Source: Pelagomonas calceolata (lineage: Eukaryota > Sar > Pelagophyceae > Pelagomonadales > Pelagomonadaceae). From it: 64,000 bases of DNA. The first letter of the stretch is position 1. Each line of letters starts with the position of its first letter. This document shows positions 8,794 to 18,118 of the stretch, piece after piece. The stretch lies in contig CAKKNE010000003.1 in assembly GCA_918797485.1 (NCBI GenBank), positions 3,162,001 to 3,226,000 of the forward strand. The letters run 5' to 3'. The notes below the pieces were generated by a model that did not search any database, was not told the origin of the DNA, and saw only the letters and a list, made by a program, of their open reading frames with translations. Both the position numbers and the translations under genes were made by a program.

Positions 8794-11700
8794 TTAGTCG
8801 ACCTCCTCCGCCGCGCCGGCAGCGCTCCCGGGCCGGTCGTCGTCGCCGTCGCCGTGGTTGAGCGCGACGAGGATCACGGAGACGTTGTCCACGGAGCCGC
8901 GCCGGAGCGCCTCCTCCGTGACGGCCCGCGCCGCCCGCTGCAGGTCGCCGTGGTCGTTCAGCTCCCCGCGGATGAAGTTCGCCACGACCCGCGCCGAGAG
9001 CGCGTCCCAGAGCCCGTCGCAGCCGAGCACGACGAACTCGTCCTCCTCGGTGACGTTCTGGATGCGCACCTCGGGCGTCGCCGTGAGCACGGGCGGCTCG
9101 CCGCTCTTGTGCGCCACGTCCCCGAAAGACCGCGACACCGCGAGCGTCCCGTGGAGGCGGTGGTTCACGACGAGGCCGCCCGCGCCCCGGACGCGCGCGA
9201 GCTCGTCGGCCCGCGTCAGGCGGTGGTCCTGCGTCAGGCTCGCGCCGCGGGCCCCGCGCGCGCCCAGCACGCACCGCGAGTCGCCCGCGTGCGCCACGAC
9301 CAGTCGCCGCCCGGGCCCGTCGAAGAGGCAGACGACGGCCGTCGAGCCGCTCCCGTCGTCCTGGGCCCGGAGCCGCGCGCAGCACCGCTCGTCCGTCTCG
9401 CGGAAGGCCCGCGCCACGGCCTGCCGCGTGTCCTCGAAGAGCTGCGCGCCCCGCCGGCAGATGCCCGCGTGGAGCTCGCGCTGCAGGTACGTCGCGCACG
9501 CGTCGCCGCCGTGGCCGTCGAAGATGCCCATGTACGCGTACCCCGAGTACCGCGGGTCGTCGCAGCCCGGCAGCTCGGCCAGGTCCGGGATCACCGTGAC
9601 GCGGTCCTCCTGCGACGGCCGCTGGCCGCGCCGCGAGTGCCACGCGCAGGCGACGCGCGCGAGCGGGTTCGTCAGGCCCGCCGGCGCCGCGAAGCGCCGC
9701 CGCTCGAGCACGTGCGTCGCCGCGGCGGGCGGCACGGCCACGGCGAGGTCCAGCGCGCCGCCGTCGTCCTCGACGGCGCCCGCGAGGTCGTCGTCGTCGC
9801 TCGCGTCGTCGTCGTCGGCCGAGGCCGCGCGCCGCCGCAGCGACGGCTTCGAGTGCTTCTTCGCGAAGGCCCGGCGCTTGTCCTCGGCGTCGCGCGAGCT
9901 CAGGACGCGCGCCGGGGGCGCCGCCGTCTCCTCCGGCGCCTTCTCCGGCGTCGGGGCCCGCCTGCTCTTCCGCTTGGCGACGATGGCGCCGTCGAGGTCC
10001 GCCGCGGAGACGGTAATCTTCTCGAAACGGTGGGCCGCCTCGACGACGCCGTCGCGCCGCGGCTCGAGCGCCGCGAGCGCCGGCCGGTCGCGCGCCGGCC
10101 GCCGCGCCGGCGGCGGCGGCTGCCGGAGCCACGCGGCCCCGCGCACGGCCTCGAGCGAGCTGCGCGCCGCCGGGTCCTTGGCGAGCATGCCCAGCAGCAG
10201 CTCGCGCAGGCCGCGCGCGAGCGGCGCCTCGGTCGCGGGGAAGCGCAGCTCGTCGTGGATGATCCTGTGGTAGAGCCGGATCACCTTGTCCGCCACGAAG
10301 GGCGGCCGGCCGCAGCGCAGCATGAACATCGTGACGCCCAGCGCCCAGACGTCCGCCGACGGGCCGGCGTACGGCCGCCCGGCGCAGATCTCGGGGCACA
10401 TGAACGCCGGCGTGCCCGCCGTCTCGAGGAGCGCCTCCTCCTGGGCCAGCATCTTCGAGATGCCGAAGTCCGCGATCTTGAGCACGCCGTCCTCGCCCAG
10501 CAGCAGGTTCTGCGGCTTGATGTCGCCGTGCACGATGCTCTGCGCGTGCAGGTAGTCCAGGCCCGACGCGACCTGCCGGATGCAGGTCCAGAGCGGCCCC
10601 TCGCCCATGGCGTCGCAGCGGTACCGCTTGGCGTCGCCCCGCATGATCTGCATGAGGTCCCCGAGCTTCATGTACTCGAGCACGAGGTAGAGCTTGTTCA
10701 CCTTGGGGTCGTCCATGACCTCGAAGAGCCGGAGGACGTGGGGGTGGCTCAGCTTCTTCATGATGGCGATCTCCCGCTTGACGTCGTCGAGCATCGTCGA
10801 CCCGCCCGTGAGCTTCCGCCGCAGGACCTGCTTGTTGATCACCTTCACGGCGTAGAGCCGGTCGCTCGTCTTCTCCTTGGCGAGGCGCACGTCGGCGTAG
10901 GAGCCCGTGCCCACGGAGTCCAGGAGGATGTAGTTGTTGACCATGTACCGCTTCTTGAGGAAGTCGCCCGACGTCGGCATCGGGTGCGCCATCTCCGTCG
11001 GCAGCGACGCCTTGCGGCGCGACACGCGGCTCGTGTCGACGACGCCGCCGCCGCCCGCCGCCGGCGGCGGCGACGCCGCCGCGCGCCGCCGCGACGGCGT
11101 CGGCGTCCGCGCGGGCGCCGGCGTCGCGCGCGGCCGCGGCGTCGGCGGCGGCGTCCGCTCGCGCTTCTCGGGCGTCGGCGCCGTCGCGCCGGCCTTGTCC
11201 GAGATCAGGTCGAGGCCCTGCGCCGTGTCGAAGGCGCACCAGTCGTAGACCTCCTCGGCGCCGAGCGAGCCGTCGCTGTCCGACTCGTCGGCGGCCTCCG
11301 CCGGCGGCGCGGCCGCCGCCCGCTCGGCGCCGACGGCCGCTCGTTTCCGAGGGGACTCCGACCGCGGGGCGCGGCCCGCCGGCGAGTCGGCGCCGGCGGC
11401 CTCGGCGCGGCCGCCGCGCGCCGAGCGCGCCGTCGGCGGCGTCGCCGGCGGGGCCGGCTGCGCCGGCTGCGCCGGGCGGCCCGGCGGGCGCGCGGGCCGC
11501 GGGTCCCGCGGCGGGCGCGGCCGGTCGCCCCGCGGGGGCCCCCGCGGCGCCGGCGGCCGGTGGTGCCGCCCGCCCGCCGGCGAGTCGCGCGGCCCGCCCG
11601 ACGGCGTCCGCGAGCGCGGCGGCGGCGGCCGCCCGCGCGCGGGCGGCTGCGCCGGCGACGCCGCGGGCGCGCGGCGCTCGCGGCGCCGCTCCTCGTCGGG

Positions 11701-11943
11701 CGAGGCCTCGCCGTCGCTCGCGTCGTCGTAGCGGAGGCGCCGCCGCGCGCGCGGCGCGGACCGCGGCGGCTCGGGCGGCGGCGCCATGGTGGACGCGCGG
11801 CCCCGTCGCTCGCTGCCCGGGCGCGACCGCGGCGGCCGCCGGTCGCGCGGCGCGGACCCCCGCTGGTCGGCGGACCACCACTCCTCGCGGTCCTCGGCCA
11901 GCGGCGTCAGCGGCTCCGAGCGGCCCGTGGCGCCGTTCCCCAT
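8794..11943 (-). CDS. Protein kinase (CaMKK-like) fused to PP2C protein phosphatase
   Basis: 1049 aa, intronless. MGNGAT at the N-terminus fits an N-myristoylation signal. A Pro/Arg-rich disordered region (to about 310) precedes a Ser/Thr kinase: GTGSYADVRLAKE (Gly loop), YAVKVINKQ (VAIK Lys), VHGDIKPQNLLL (catalytic loop, HGD rather than HRD), IADFGISK (DFG) and ETAGTPAFMCPEI, the activation-segment wording of CaMKK/SNF1-activating kinases. After a linker with acidic and basic clusters comes a complete PP2C: SQEDRVTVIPD, GIFDGHGGDACATYL, GSTAVVCLF, VAHAGDSRCVLG, AVSRSFGD, VLGCDGLWDAL and SVDNVSVILVAL; the metal-binding Asp residues are all present. One chain could therefore add and remove phosphate, probably at a membrane. 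Substrates are unknown. Confidence 0.9.
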   Translation of the reverse strand: MGNGATGRSEPLTPLAEDREEWWSADQRGSAPRDRRPPRSRPGSERRGRASTMAPPPEPPRSAPRARRRLRYDDASDGEASPDEERRRERRAPAASPAQPPARGRPPPPRSRTPSGGPRDSPAGGRHHRPPAPRGPPRGDRPRPPRDPRPARPPGRPAQPAQPAPPATPPTARSARGGRAEAAGADSPAGRAPRSESPRKRAAVGAERAAAAPPAEAADESDSDGSLGAEEVYDWCAFDTAQGLDLISDKAGATAPTPEKRERTPPPTPRPRATPAPARTPTPSRRRAAASPPPAAGGGGVVDTSRVSRRKASLPTEMAHPMPTSGDFLKKRYMVNNYILLDSVGTGSYADVRLAKEKTSDRLYAVKVINKQVLRRKLTGGSTMLDDVKREIAIMKKLSHPHVLRLFEVMDDPKVNKLYLVLEYMKLGDLMQIMRGDAKRYRCDAMGEGPLWTCIRQVASGLDYLHAQSIVHGDIKPQNLLLGEDGVLKIADFGISKMLAQEEALLETAGTPAFMCPEICAGRPYAGPSADVWALGVTMFMLRCGRPPFVADKVIRLYHRIIHDELRFPATEAPLARGLRELLLGMLAKDPAARSSLEAVRGAAWLRQPPPPARRPARDRPALAALEPRRDGVVEAAHRFEKITVSAADLDGAIVAKRKSRRAPTPEKAPEETAAPPARVLSSRDAEDKRRAFAKKHSKPSLRRRAASADDDDASDDDDLAGAVEDDGGALDLAVAVPPAAATHVLERRRFAAPAGLTNPLARVACAWHSRRGQRPSQEDRVTVIPDLAELPGCDDPRYSGYAYMGIFDGHGGDACATYLQRELHAGICRRGAQLFEDTRQAVARAFRETDERCCARLRAQDDGSGSTAVVCLFDGPGRRLVVAHAGDSRCVLGARGARGASLTQDHRLTRADELARVRGAGGLVVNHRLHGTLAVSRSFGDVAHKSGEPPVLTATPEVRIQNVTEEDEFVVLGCDGLWDALSARVVANFIRGELNDHGDLQRAARAVTEEALRRGSVDNVSVILVALNHGDGDDDRPGSAAGAAEEVD

Positions 11944-12173
11944 CCTGCGGATCTATTGAGGGTGCGCTCCTAGCTCGGTTTTCTCCGAGGTGCCCCGCGC
12001 ATCCGCCGCAGCAGTATGCGGAGTTTACCGAGGCTCTGAAAGGCTGCGTGGAAGGGAAGCAGCCGACTCTGGAGCCATGACGGAAGCAGGACGACCGCCG
12101 GGCAAAATGGCGGCAGCAGGTGGGCTGAGGGCTGCCTGATCCGGCGGCAGCTAGCCGACGCTCTGAAACCAAG

Positions 12174-12234
12174 AAGTCAAGAGTGGTCTGGCGGCTCACG
12201 AGACCACTGGCTGGAGGCAGTGGCCTCCTGACTT
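12174..12234 (+). other. Potential three-way-junction RNA or cruciform
   Basis: Three perfect stems nest exactly: AAGTCA (12174-12179) with TGACTT (12229-12234), AGTGGTCT (12182-12189) with AGACCACT (12201-12208), and GGAGGC (12213-12218) with GCCTCC (12223-12228). It lies in the roughly 400-bp gap between two divergent genes. Nothing else is recognised in 11944-12349, apart from an A-rich run at 12250-12268. Confidence 0.4.
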
Positions 12235-12349
12235 GCCTGCCTCTGCACAAATAAAAAGAAAAAAAAAGGGTCTCCGAGCCAAGCGGGTTGGCTAGCTAAG
12301 CACTCAGCCGTCGTAGGAACTAGGCTCAGCCCGGCCGCGCGCAAAAAAG

Positions 12350-14687
12350 ATGCGCACGCTCGCGCTCCTCGCCCTCGTCGGCGGCGCCGCGGCCGACGAC
12401 GCGCCCCTCTCCGAGGCCGAGACGGAGCGCCTCCTGCGCGAGGCCGCGGGCTGGCGGTCGGGGCAGCGCAACGGCACGCGGTCGCTGCGGCGCGCGGTCG
12501 AGATGTACGCGCTCGCGGCCGACCGGGGCTCGGGCGCCGGCGCGCGCCACGGCGCGTTCGAGCTCGCGCGGCTCCTCGAGCGCGGCTGCGCGTGGCCGAG
12601 CCTCGGCGCGGCCGCCGGCGACGTGGGCAGCCTCTGCGCGCGCGACCTGCCCGAGGCCCTCCGGCGCTTCGGCGCGGCGGCCCAGCGGGGCCACCCCGCG
12701 GCCCAGTTCGGCGTCGCCGTCGCGCTCGGGAGCGACGCGTTCGTCGTCGGCGACGACGCCGAGCGCGCGGCGCTGCGGGCCTACGCGGCGGAGGTGGGCG
12801 GCGCCGCCGCCGCCGCCGCCGCGGCCGCGCGGGGCCGCGCGTCGCGCGAGGACGCGGCCGTGCTCCACCTCTACTTCGCGGCGGCGGGCGGCGACCCGCT
12901 GGCGAACATGGCGCTCGGCGCGCGCCACGTCCACGGCGACGGCGTGCCGAAGGACTGCGACGCGGCGCTGCGCTTCTACGAGCGGGCCGCGGACGAGGCC
13001 GTCCGGCGCGCCGCCGCCGAGGGCGTGCTCCGGCCGAACGCGCGCGAGCGGCTCTCGGCGGCGGGCGGGCGCGTGGCGGCGCTGGAGGCGCTCTGGGACG
13101 CGACGGCGGGCCGGCTCCTGGACCTGGGCGCGGGCCTCGTCGAGCACCGCGACCGGCTCGTCCGCGCGGGCCGCGCGCTCCTCGCCGCGCCGCGCGCGCG
13201 GGCCGCGCCGCCGCCGCCGCCGCCGCCGGCGGCCGCCGCGCCGGACGCGCCGTGGGTCGCGCCGCCGGGCGCGCCGCCCTGGGCGGCCGACGGCGACGAC
13301 CCGTTCTGGGGCGTCGGCGGCCGGCCCGGCCGCGGCGCCGACGTGCTCCACTACTACCGCCACGCGGCGTCGCAGGGCGACGGCGCGGCGCAGCTCGCGC
13401 TGGGCCACCTCCACTTCCACGGCGGGCGGGGCGTCGCGCAGGACCCGGCGCGCGCGGCGCGCCTCTTCGCCGCCGCCGCCGACGGCGCCGAGGTCGACGA
13501 CGCCGCGGCGTTCGGCTGGGCGGGCCTCTGCTACCTCGAGGGCTGGGGCGTGGCCCGGGACGAGGCCCGGGCCGAGGCCTGGCTGCGGCGGGGCGAGAAG
13601 CGCGGCGACGCCGCGGCGCTCGACGGGCTCGGCCTGCTCGAGCTGCGGCGCGCGGCGGGCCGGAAGGAGCGGGACGCGGCGGCGGGCTACTTCCGGCGGG
13701 CCTCGGAGAAGGGCTTCATGGACGCGCTCTACCACCTCGGGCTGTACCAGCTCGGCTGGGACGGCCGGCCGGAGGCGGAGCTCGCGCTCGTCGACGGCTT
13801 CGCGCGGCGGCTCGCGCGGCAGGAGCGCCGGTCGCGCAAGGACGCGCAGAAGGCGCTGCAGTTCTTCAGCCTGGCGGCGCAGAACGGCCACGTGCGCGCG
13901 CTCCACAAGGTCGGGCGGCTCTATGCGCGCGCGCTCGGCGTGCGGCGGAGCTGCGACGTGGCGGCGAACGCCTACAAGACGGTGGCCGAGCGGGGCCCCT
14001 GGGTCGCGCAGCTCGCCGAGGCCCACGCCGTGTACGCGCGGGGCGACGTCGACGGCGCGCGGCGCGCGTACGCGCGGCTGGCCGAGGCGGGCTACGAGGT
14101 CGCGCAGGCGAACGCCGCGGCTGCTCGACCGCGCGGCGCGCGCGGCGCGGCGCGGGGCCGCGGACTGCCTCGGGACGTCGGCGGGGGACTGCGAGGGCCG
14201 CGCGCGGCGCCTCTACGAGCTCGCGGCCAAGCAGGGCAACGCCGACGCCGCGCTGCGGCTGGGCGACATGACGCTGCGCGCGGGCGACGCCGCGCGGGCC
14301 GTGGGGCACTACCAGGCGGCGCACGAGCTGCGCCACGCCCAGGCGACCTTCGCGCTCGCGTGGTGCTACCAGCGCGGCCTCGGCGTGCGGCGCGACCTGC
14401 ACCTCGCGAAGCGGCACTTCGGGCTCGCGGCCGAGGCGGACGCGGACGCCGCCTGGCCCGTGCGCCTCGCGCTGGGCCTGCTCTACGCGGAGTGGGGGCT
14501 CCAGGAGGCCGCGCGGCGGCGGCCCGGCGCCGCGGCGCGGCTGGGGCGCCTCTACGACGCGCTCGGCGCCGCGGCCGCCGGCGGCCGCCGCTCGCCCCAC
14601 GACGCCGCCGCGGCGACGCTGGCGGCCGCGCTGGCGGGCCTCGTCGCGCTCCGGGTGGTCGCGGTCCGCCGCCGGCGCGCGGCCTGA
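12350..14687 (+). CDS. SEL1L/Hrd3-like Sel1-repeat protein, with an apparent frameshift
   Basis: A signal peptide (MRTLALLALVGGAAADD) is followed by many Sel1/TPR-like repeats, for example GDGAAQLALGHLHFHGGRGV, AAAFGWAGLCYLEGWGVARD, GFMDALYHLGLYQLG and NGHVRALHKVGRLYARALGV, then AGYEVAQANAA. The order matches SEL1L/Hrd3, the lumenal scaffold of the Hrd1 ERAD ubiquitin ligase. At about 14115-14122 the frame must change: frame 1 ends in AQANAA and frame 2 resumes with LLDRAARAARRGA, YELAAKQGNADAALRLGD and FALAWCYQRGLGVRRDLHLA, ending in a hydrophobic helix (ATLAAALAGLVALRVVAV) and basic tail. SEL1L proteins have an aromatic residue here (NAA[WF]-x-LD), so two bases appear to be missing. This may be an assembly error or a recent inactivating change; the rest of the gene is intact. 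Confidence 0.8.
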
Positions 14688-14732
14688 TTGTAATCATGAT
14701 GAGTACCTCCCCATCCTTCGATTCGTGCATCG

Positions 14733-14884
14733 CCCCGCCAAGCTGTTAGCGTGTCGCGCGTCGTGAGCTTAGTGGGGCGGCGAAACGCGCGACGAGGAGA
14801 CGCTGTTTGGGCTTACCTGACGAGCACATTTGGCTGCAGAGTAAAATAAGGTTAAAGATAAATCACTGGCGATTGAGCCCCGAA
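14733..14884. repeat. Dispersed repeat shared with the AT-rich end of the window
   Basis: 14733-14845 matches 56468-56574 in inverted orientation over about 110 bp with a few differences. 14840-14884 matches 2005-2046, also inverted. Part of the 400-bp gap 14688-15088, which otherwise holds a GGTACC-rich stretch near 14960-14995. Confidence 0.75.
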
Positions 14885-15088
14885 CCTCCAGAGCTCGCGG
14901 TTTTCTACGTAGCAGCATATCAAGAGGTACTATACTTGTATGTTATGGCTTTGGCACTTACCGTAGGTACCGTACCGCAGTAGGTAGTTCTATACCGCCG
15001 AACGAGCCGCGCAAGCGCCCGACGTACTATCGTCAGAAAGCTCCTGAAAACCGATACTCAGATTCTTGAAAAGGAGCGTATCAGCCCT

Positions 15089-15868
15089 ATGATTGTCCGC
15101 CTCTGGTGCTGCTGCGCGGTGGCCGGCGCCCTCGAGGTGCTGCCGCCCCCGGGCACGAAGCAACCGACGCCGGTCGCCGCCGCGCTGCCGACCATCGTGG
15201 CGCTGCCGCATGCGGGAGAGGACGACGCCGCGTACGTCGTGGAGGACACGCTGCTCGTCGGCGTGCCGGCGGACGCGGCGCTGGCGCCCGCCGGGACCGA
15301 GACGTGGGTCCTGCCGCACCGCGTCGCCGACGGCGGCGCGCAGGCCGCCGTGCGCGGGGCCGCGCCGCGCGCGACGCGCGTCGTCCACCGCCTCGACGCC
15401 GGCCGCGGCGACTACCGGCGCGACGACGCCGACACGCTCCTCTCGGCGGCCGGCGCGAACCTGCGGCCCGGCGCCAAGGCCACGGCGCGGAAGCTCGACG
15501 ACGGCCCCTGGCCGCTGCCGGGCGCCTTCGACCTCGTGGCGCGCTGGACGCCGGGCCCGACGCAGGGCCACTGCGTGCTGCGCGCGGACGTCGGCGGCGC
15601 GCGCGTCCTCTTCTCGGGCCGCCTCGCGGGCTACGACCCGCGCGCCGGCGCTGTGTCGGCGTTCGCGCTCGAGGCCGAGCACTCGGCCGCGCGCGCGAGC
15701 GAGGCGCTCTTCGCGCTCGCCGACGACGCCGACGGGGCCTGGGACTTCGAGTGGCTCCTCCCGGCGCGCGGCCGCGCCGTCCGCTTCGCGTCGCCGACGG
15801 ACGCGCGCGACGCGCTGCGCGGCGCCGCGCGGCGGGCGGCCTCCGTGGCGCGCGCCGGCAAGGGTTAA
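15089..15868 (+). CDS. Degenerate metallo-beta-lactamase-fold protein
   Basis: 259 aa. The C-terminal half reads VLFSGRLAGYDPR, then DGAWDFEWLLPARGRAVRFAS and a final helix, the same layout as chloroplast MBL-fold proteins (LFTGDHLA ... FEWVLPGHGRR). The upstream VVHRLDAGRGDYRRDD sits where those proteins have an HRDD motif. The His residues that would bind zinc are mostly missing (GHG has become ARG), so hydrolase activity is doubtful. A short hydrophobic leader (MIVRLWCCCAVAGALE) suggests entry into the secretory or plastid route. Its stop lies only 10 bp from the stop of the converging HAD gene, so the two transcripts must overlap at their 3' ends. Confidence 0.6.
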   Translation: MIVRLWCCCAVAGALEVLPPPGTKQPTPVAAALPTIVALPHAGEDDAAYVVEDTLLVGVPADAALAPAGTETWVLPHRVADGGAQAAVRGAAPRATRVVHRLDAGRGDYRRDDADTLLSAAGANLRPGAKATARKLDDGPWPLPGAFDLVARWTPGPTQGHCVLRADVGGARVLFSGRLAGYDPRAGAVSAFALEAEHSAARASEALFALADDADGAWDFEWLLPARGRAVRFASPTDARDALRGAARRAASVARAGKG

Positions 15869-15878
15869 AAACACTGCC

Positions 15879-16778
15879 TTACTTCGAGTCCCTCAGCCCC
15901 GCGAGGAGGTCCCCGCGCACCGCGCCGCCGTCGAAGAGCATGTCCGCGGTGACGCCCGCGGACAGGTCCAGCAGCGCGGCGTCGGCGCCCTCGCCGTAGA
16001 AGTCCGCGTCGGCCGTCGAGGACGTGTACGTGATCACGCACGCCATCTCCGCGGCCTTGGCCGCCCGCAGCCCCACGAGCGAGTCCTCCACCACGACGCA
16101 CCGGCTCTTGTCGACGCCGAGCCGCGCCGCCGCCAGGTTGTAGATCTCGGGGTCCGGCTTCTTGTGCGTCACGTCGTCGCCCGCGATGACCACGTCCAGC
16201 CGGGCCAGCCGCTCCTGGCCCACGATGGCGTCCACGACCTTCTCGAAGCCGCCGCGCGTCGAGGCGGAGCAGATGCCGACCGCGAGGCCCGGCGTCCTTA
16301 TCGCGTCGTCCATGAGCTCGAGCGCGCCGGGCCGCGCCGTCGCCGTCGTCGCCACGAGCCGCTTGTAGCACTCCGTCTTGTAGTCCTGCAGGTCGTCGAT
16401 GAGCGCCATGCCCTCCTCGAGGGTCGTGGCCGTCGCCCGGCCGCCCCGGCCGGACACGGTCGGCCACTCCTTCGCCGTCTCCGTGAAGTGGTACTTCATC
16501 TTGGGCTTGCCGCCGCCGACGGTGTTCTGGAGCTTGTCGTAGTACGCCACGCTCCACTCGACGGGCGCGCCCGCCGTCTCGAGGCCGAACGCCGCGAAGG
16601 CCTCGTTGTACGCGAGCCGGTGCAGCTCCTCGGTCTCGACGAGGACGCCGTCGCAGTCGAAGAGGAGCGCGGCGTCGAACGCGAGCCGCCGCGTGGCCCC
16701 CCGGCTACTCCTCCGTCGCGCCGGCGCCACGAGCCCGAGCGCCGGCGCGAGCAGCGCCGCCGCGAGTAGGGTCCGCAT
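15879..16778 (-). CDS. CbbY-like HAD phosphatase, plastid-targeted
   Basis: 299 aa, intronless. HAD motif I is FDAALLFDCDGVLVETEELH, motif II GICSAST, motif III THKKPDPEIY, motif IV VVVEDSLVGLRAA. The wording matches plant and algal CbbY-like proteins, some of which remove xylulose-1,5-bisphosphate, an inhibitor of Rubisco; that assignment here is by family only. The N-terminus (MRTLLAAALLAPALGLVAPA plus RRRSSRG) is a hydrophobic signal followed by a basic segment, consistent with plastid import. The start ATG is the only one giving this leader. It converges on the MBL-fold gene with a 10-bp gap and diverges from the next gene downstream of 16850. Confidence 0.85.
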   Translation of the reverse strand: MRTLLAAALLAPALGLVAPARRRSSRGATRRLAFDAALLFDCDGVLVETEELHRLAYNEAFAAFGLETAGAPVEWSVAYYDKLQNTVGGGKPKMKYHFTETAKEWPTVSGRGGRATATTLEEGMALIDDLQDYKTECYKRLVATTATARPGALELMDDAIRTPGLAVGICSASTRGGFEKVVDAIVGQERLARLDVVIAGDDVTHKKPDPEIYNLAAARLGVDKSRCVVVEDSLVGLRAAKAAEMACVITYTSSTADADFYGEGADAALLDLSAGVTADMLFDGGAVRGDLLAGLRDSK

Positions 16779-16852
16779 TATCGGCTCTCCGGAGACGCAA
16801 TTTGTTGAGCGACTCGTGTGATGTGGACTTTTGCAGGACTTTTGGATGCCTA

Positions 16853-16872
16853 GAGTCTTACAGCCGCTAGCT
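16853..16872 (-). promoter_or_regulatory. Recurrent AGCTAGCGGCTGTAAGAC motif
   Basis: On the minus strand this reads AGCTAGCGGCTGTAAGACTC. It sits in the 179-bp gap between two divergent genes (starts at 16778 and 16958), so it may serve either. Confidence 0.4.
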
Positions 16873-16957
16873 TTGGTGAGCAGCGAGGAAGTGCTTAGGA
16901 GGCATCTTAGGGATTATTTATTAGTAGTCGCCCTTGGGACGACAAAATCGCTGGGAC

Positions 16958-17755
16958 ATGTCGTCGTGGGTCGACCAGGCGAAACGGTACGTGCACGCGC
17001 ACGACGTCGCGACGGCGGCCGCCAGCGCCACGGACGCGGCGCCGCCGCCGCCCCCCGACTGGCTCCTCGCGGCGGCACGCCTGCGGAGCCACCGGATCCG
17101 CGAGCCCACGGGCGGGGACCTCGTGCGGGCGACGCGCGAGCGCGTGCGCAAGCGGCGCGCCGAGCGCAAGAAGGCGACCGCGGCGCGCAACAAGCGCAAG
17201 AAGGCGCGCGAGCGCGCGGCCGCGGCGGCCAAGGCGCGCAAGGCGAAGAAGCTCAAGGCGGCCACGGCCGTGACCGACGCGCTGCCCGAGAGGTACGCGT
17301 CGGCCGCGACGTCGCTGGCCCTCTGGCGCGCGCTCTCGTCCGTGCCGCCCGCGACGGCGCCCGCGCTCCGCGCGGCGCTGCGGCGCCTCTCCGAGCTCCT
17401 CGCGAACGAGGTCTCGGAGAACGCGCAGCCGCTCGTGGACGCGCTGGCCGCGGCCGCAGCGCGCGACCCGCTCGACGAGGCGGCGCTTGCGGCCGCGCGG
17501 GACGCGTGCCGGCCCGTGTTCGAGGACGCGCACGTCGGCCGGACCTACGTCAACGCGGCGGGCACGGCCGTCGTCGTGCTCTTCAAGGTGCCCGAGGAGG
17601 GCGACGACGAGGCGCTCTGGGTCATTGGCGCGCGCCAGGAGGGCGGCGTCTACGACGGGGTCCAGATCGTCCGCTTTCCGACCTGGGCCGTCGAGGAGTG
17701 GGACGCCGGGGATCTGGCCAGGGCGCGGCCGGCGCCCGGCGGCGGCGGCGTGTAA
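16958..17755 (+). CDS. Unknown protein with Lys/Arg/Ala coiled-coil segment
   Basis: 265 aa, starting at the ATG of MSSWVDQAKRYVHAHD. I do not recognise it. Residues about 55-105 are a strongly basic, Ala-rich helix (RERVRKRRAERKKATAARNK and on) that could be a coiled coil or nucleic-acid contact. The C-terminal part (VGRTYVNAAGTAVVVLFKVP, DDEALWVIGARQEGG, DGVQIVRFPTWAVEEWDAGD) looks like a compact beta-rich domain. Codon use is that of the GC-rich neighbours. Confidence 0.6.
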   Translation: MSSWVDQAKRYVHAHDVATAAASATDAAPPPPPDWLLAAARLRSHRIREPTGGDLVRATRERVRKRRAERKKATAARNKRKKARERAAAAAKARKAKKLKAATAVTDALPERYASAATSLALWRALSSVPPATAPALRAALRRLSELLANEVSENAQPLVDALAAAAARDPLDEAALAAARDACRPVFEDAHVGRTYVNAAGTAVVVLFKVPEEGDDEALWVIGARQEGGVYDGVQIVRFPTWAVEEWDAGDLARARPAPGGGGV

Positions 17756-18118
17756 ATATCTATATATGTGGTGCTGAGGTGCCCTTTGCGTCTGTGGAGT
17801 GTATGTCCTTTTCCTTTAGGATATTCCTTCCCTAATTATTTAGTTATTTATTTGCTTTGCTTAGAGCTAGGTAGCTAGGCACTGGCACCAGCCGGGCGCC
17901 GCGTATTTACTATGTGTTTATAGAAAGAGAGACTGGGGTAAACCCGGACGAATTTACCTAGACGCGTCCGCGGCTCGGGAGGCGTGGTCTAAACGCGACA
18001 GCTTTTGCGTCCGCCGCAAGCGGCTCCCGCGCAAGCGGCTCTGGACAGAAAACCAGCCTCCAGGGGTCAAAAGGCCCATCGTCTCATCCGACTGGCTCGG
18101 CGATGCATCCGAACATAT
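17756..18118. other. Convergent intergenic region with a dispersed repeat
   Basis: The segment 17961-17999 (GGGAGGCGTGGTCTAAACGC and flanks) recurs inverted at 29235-29273, also in a gap between two converging genes. No gene is recognised. Confidence 0.5.
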
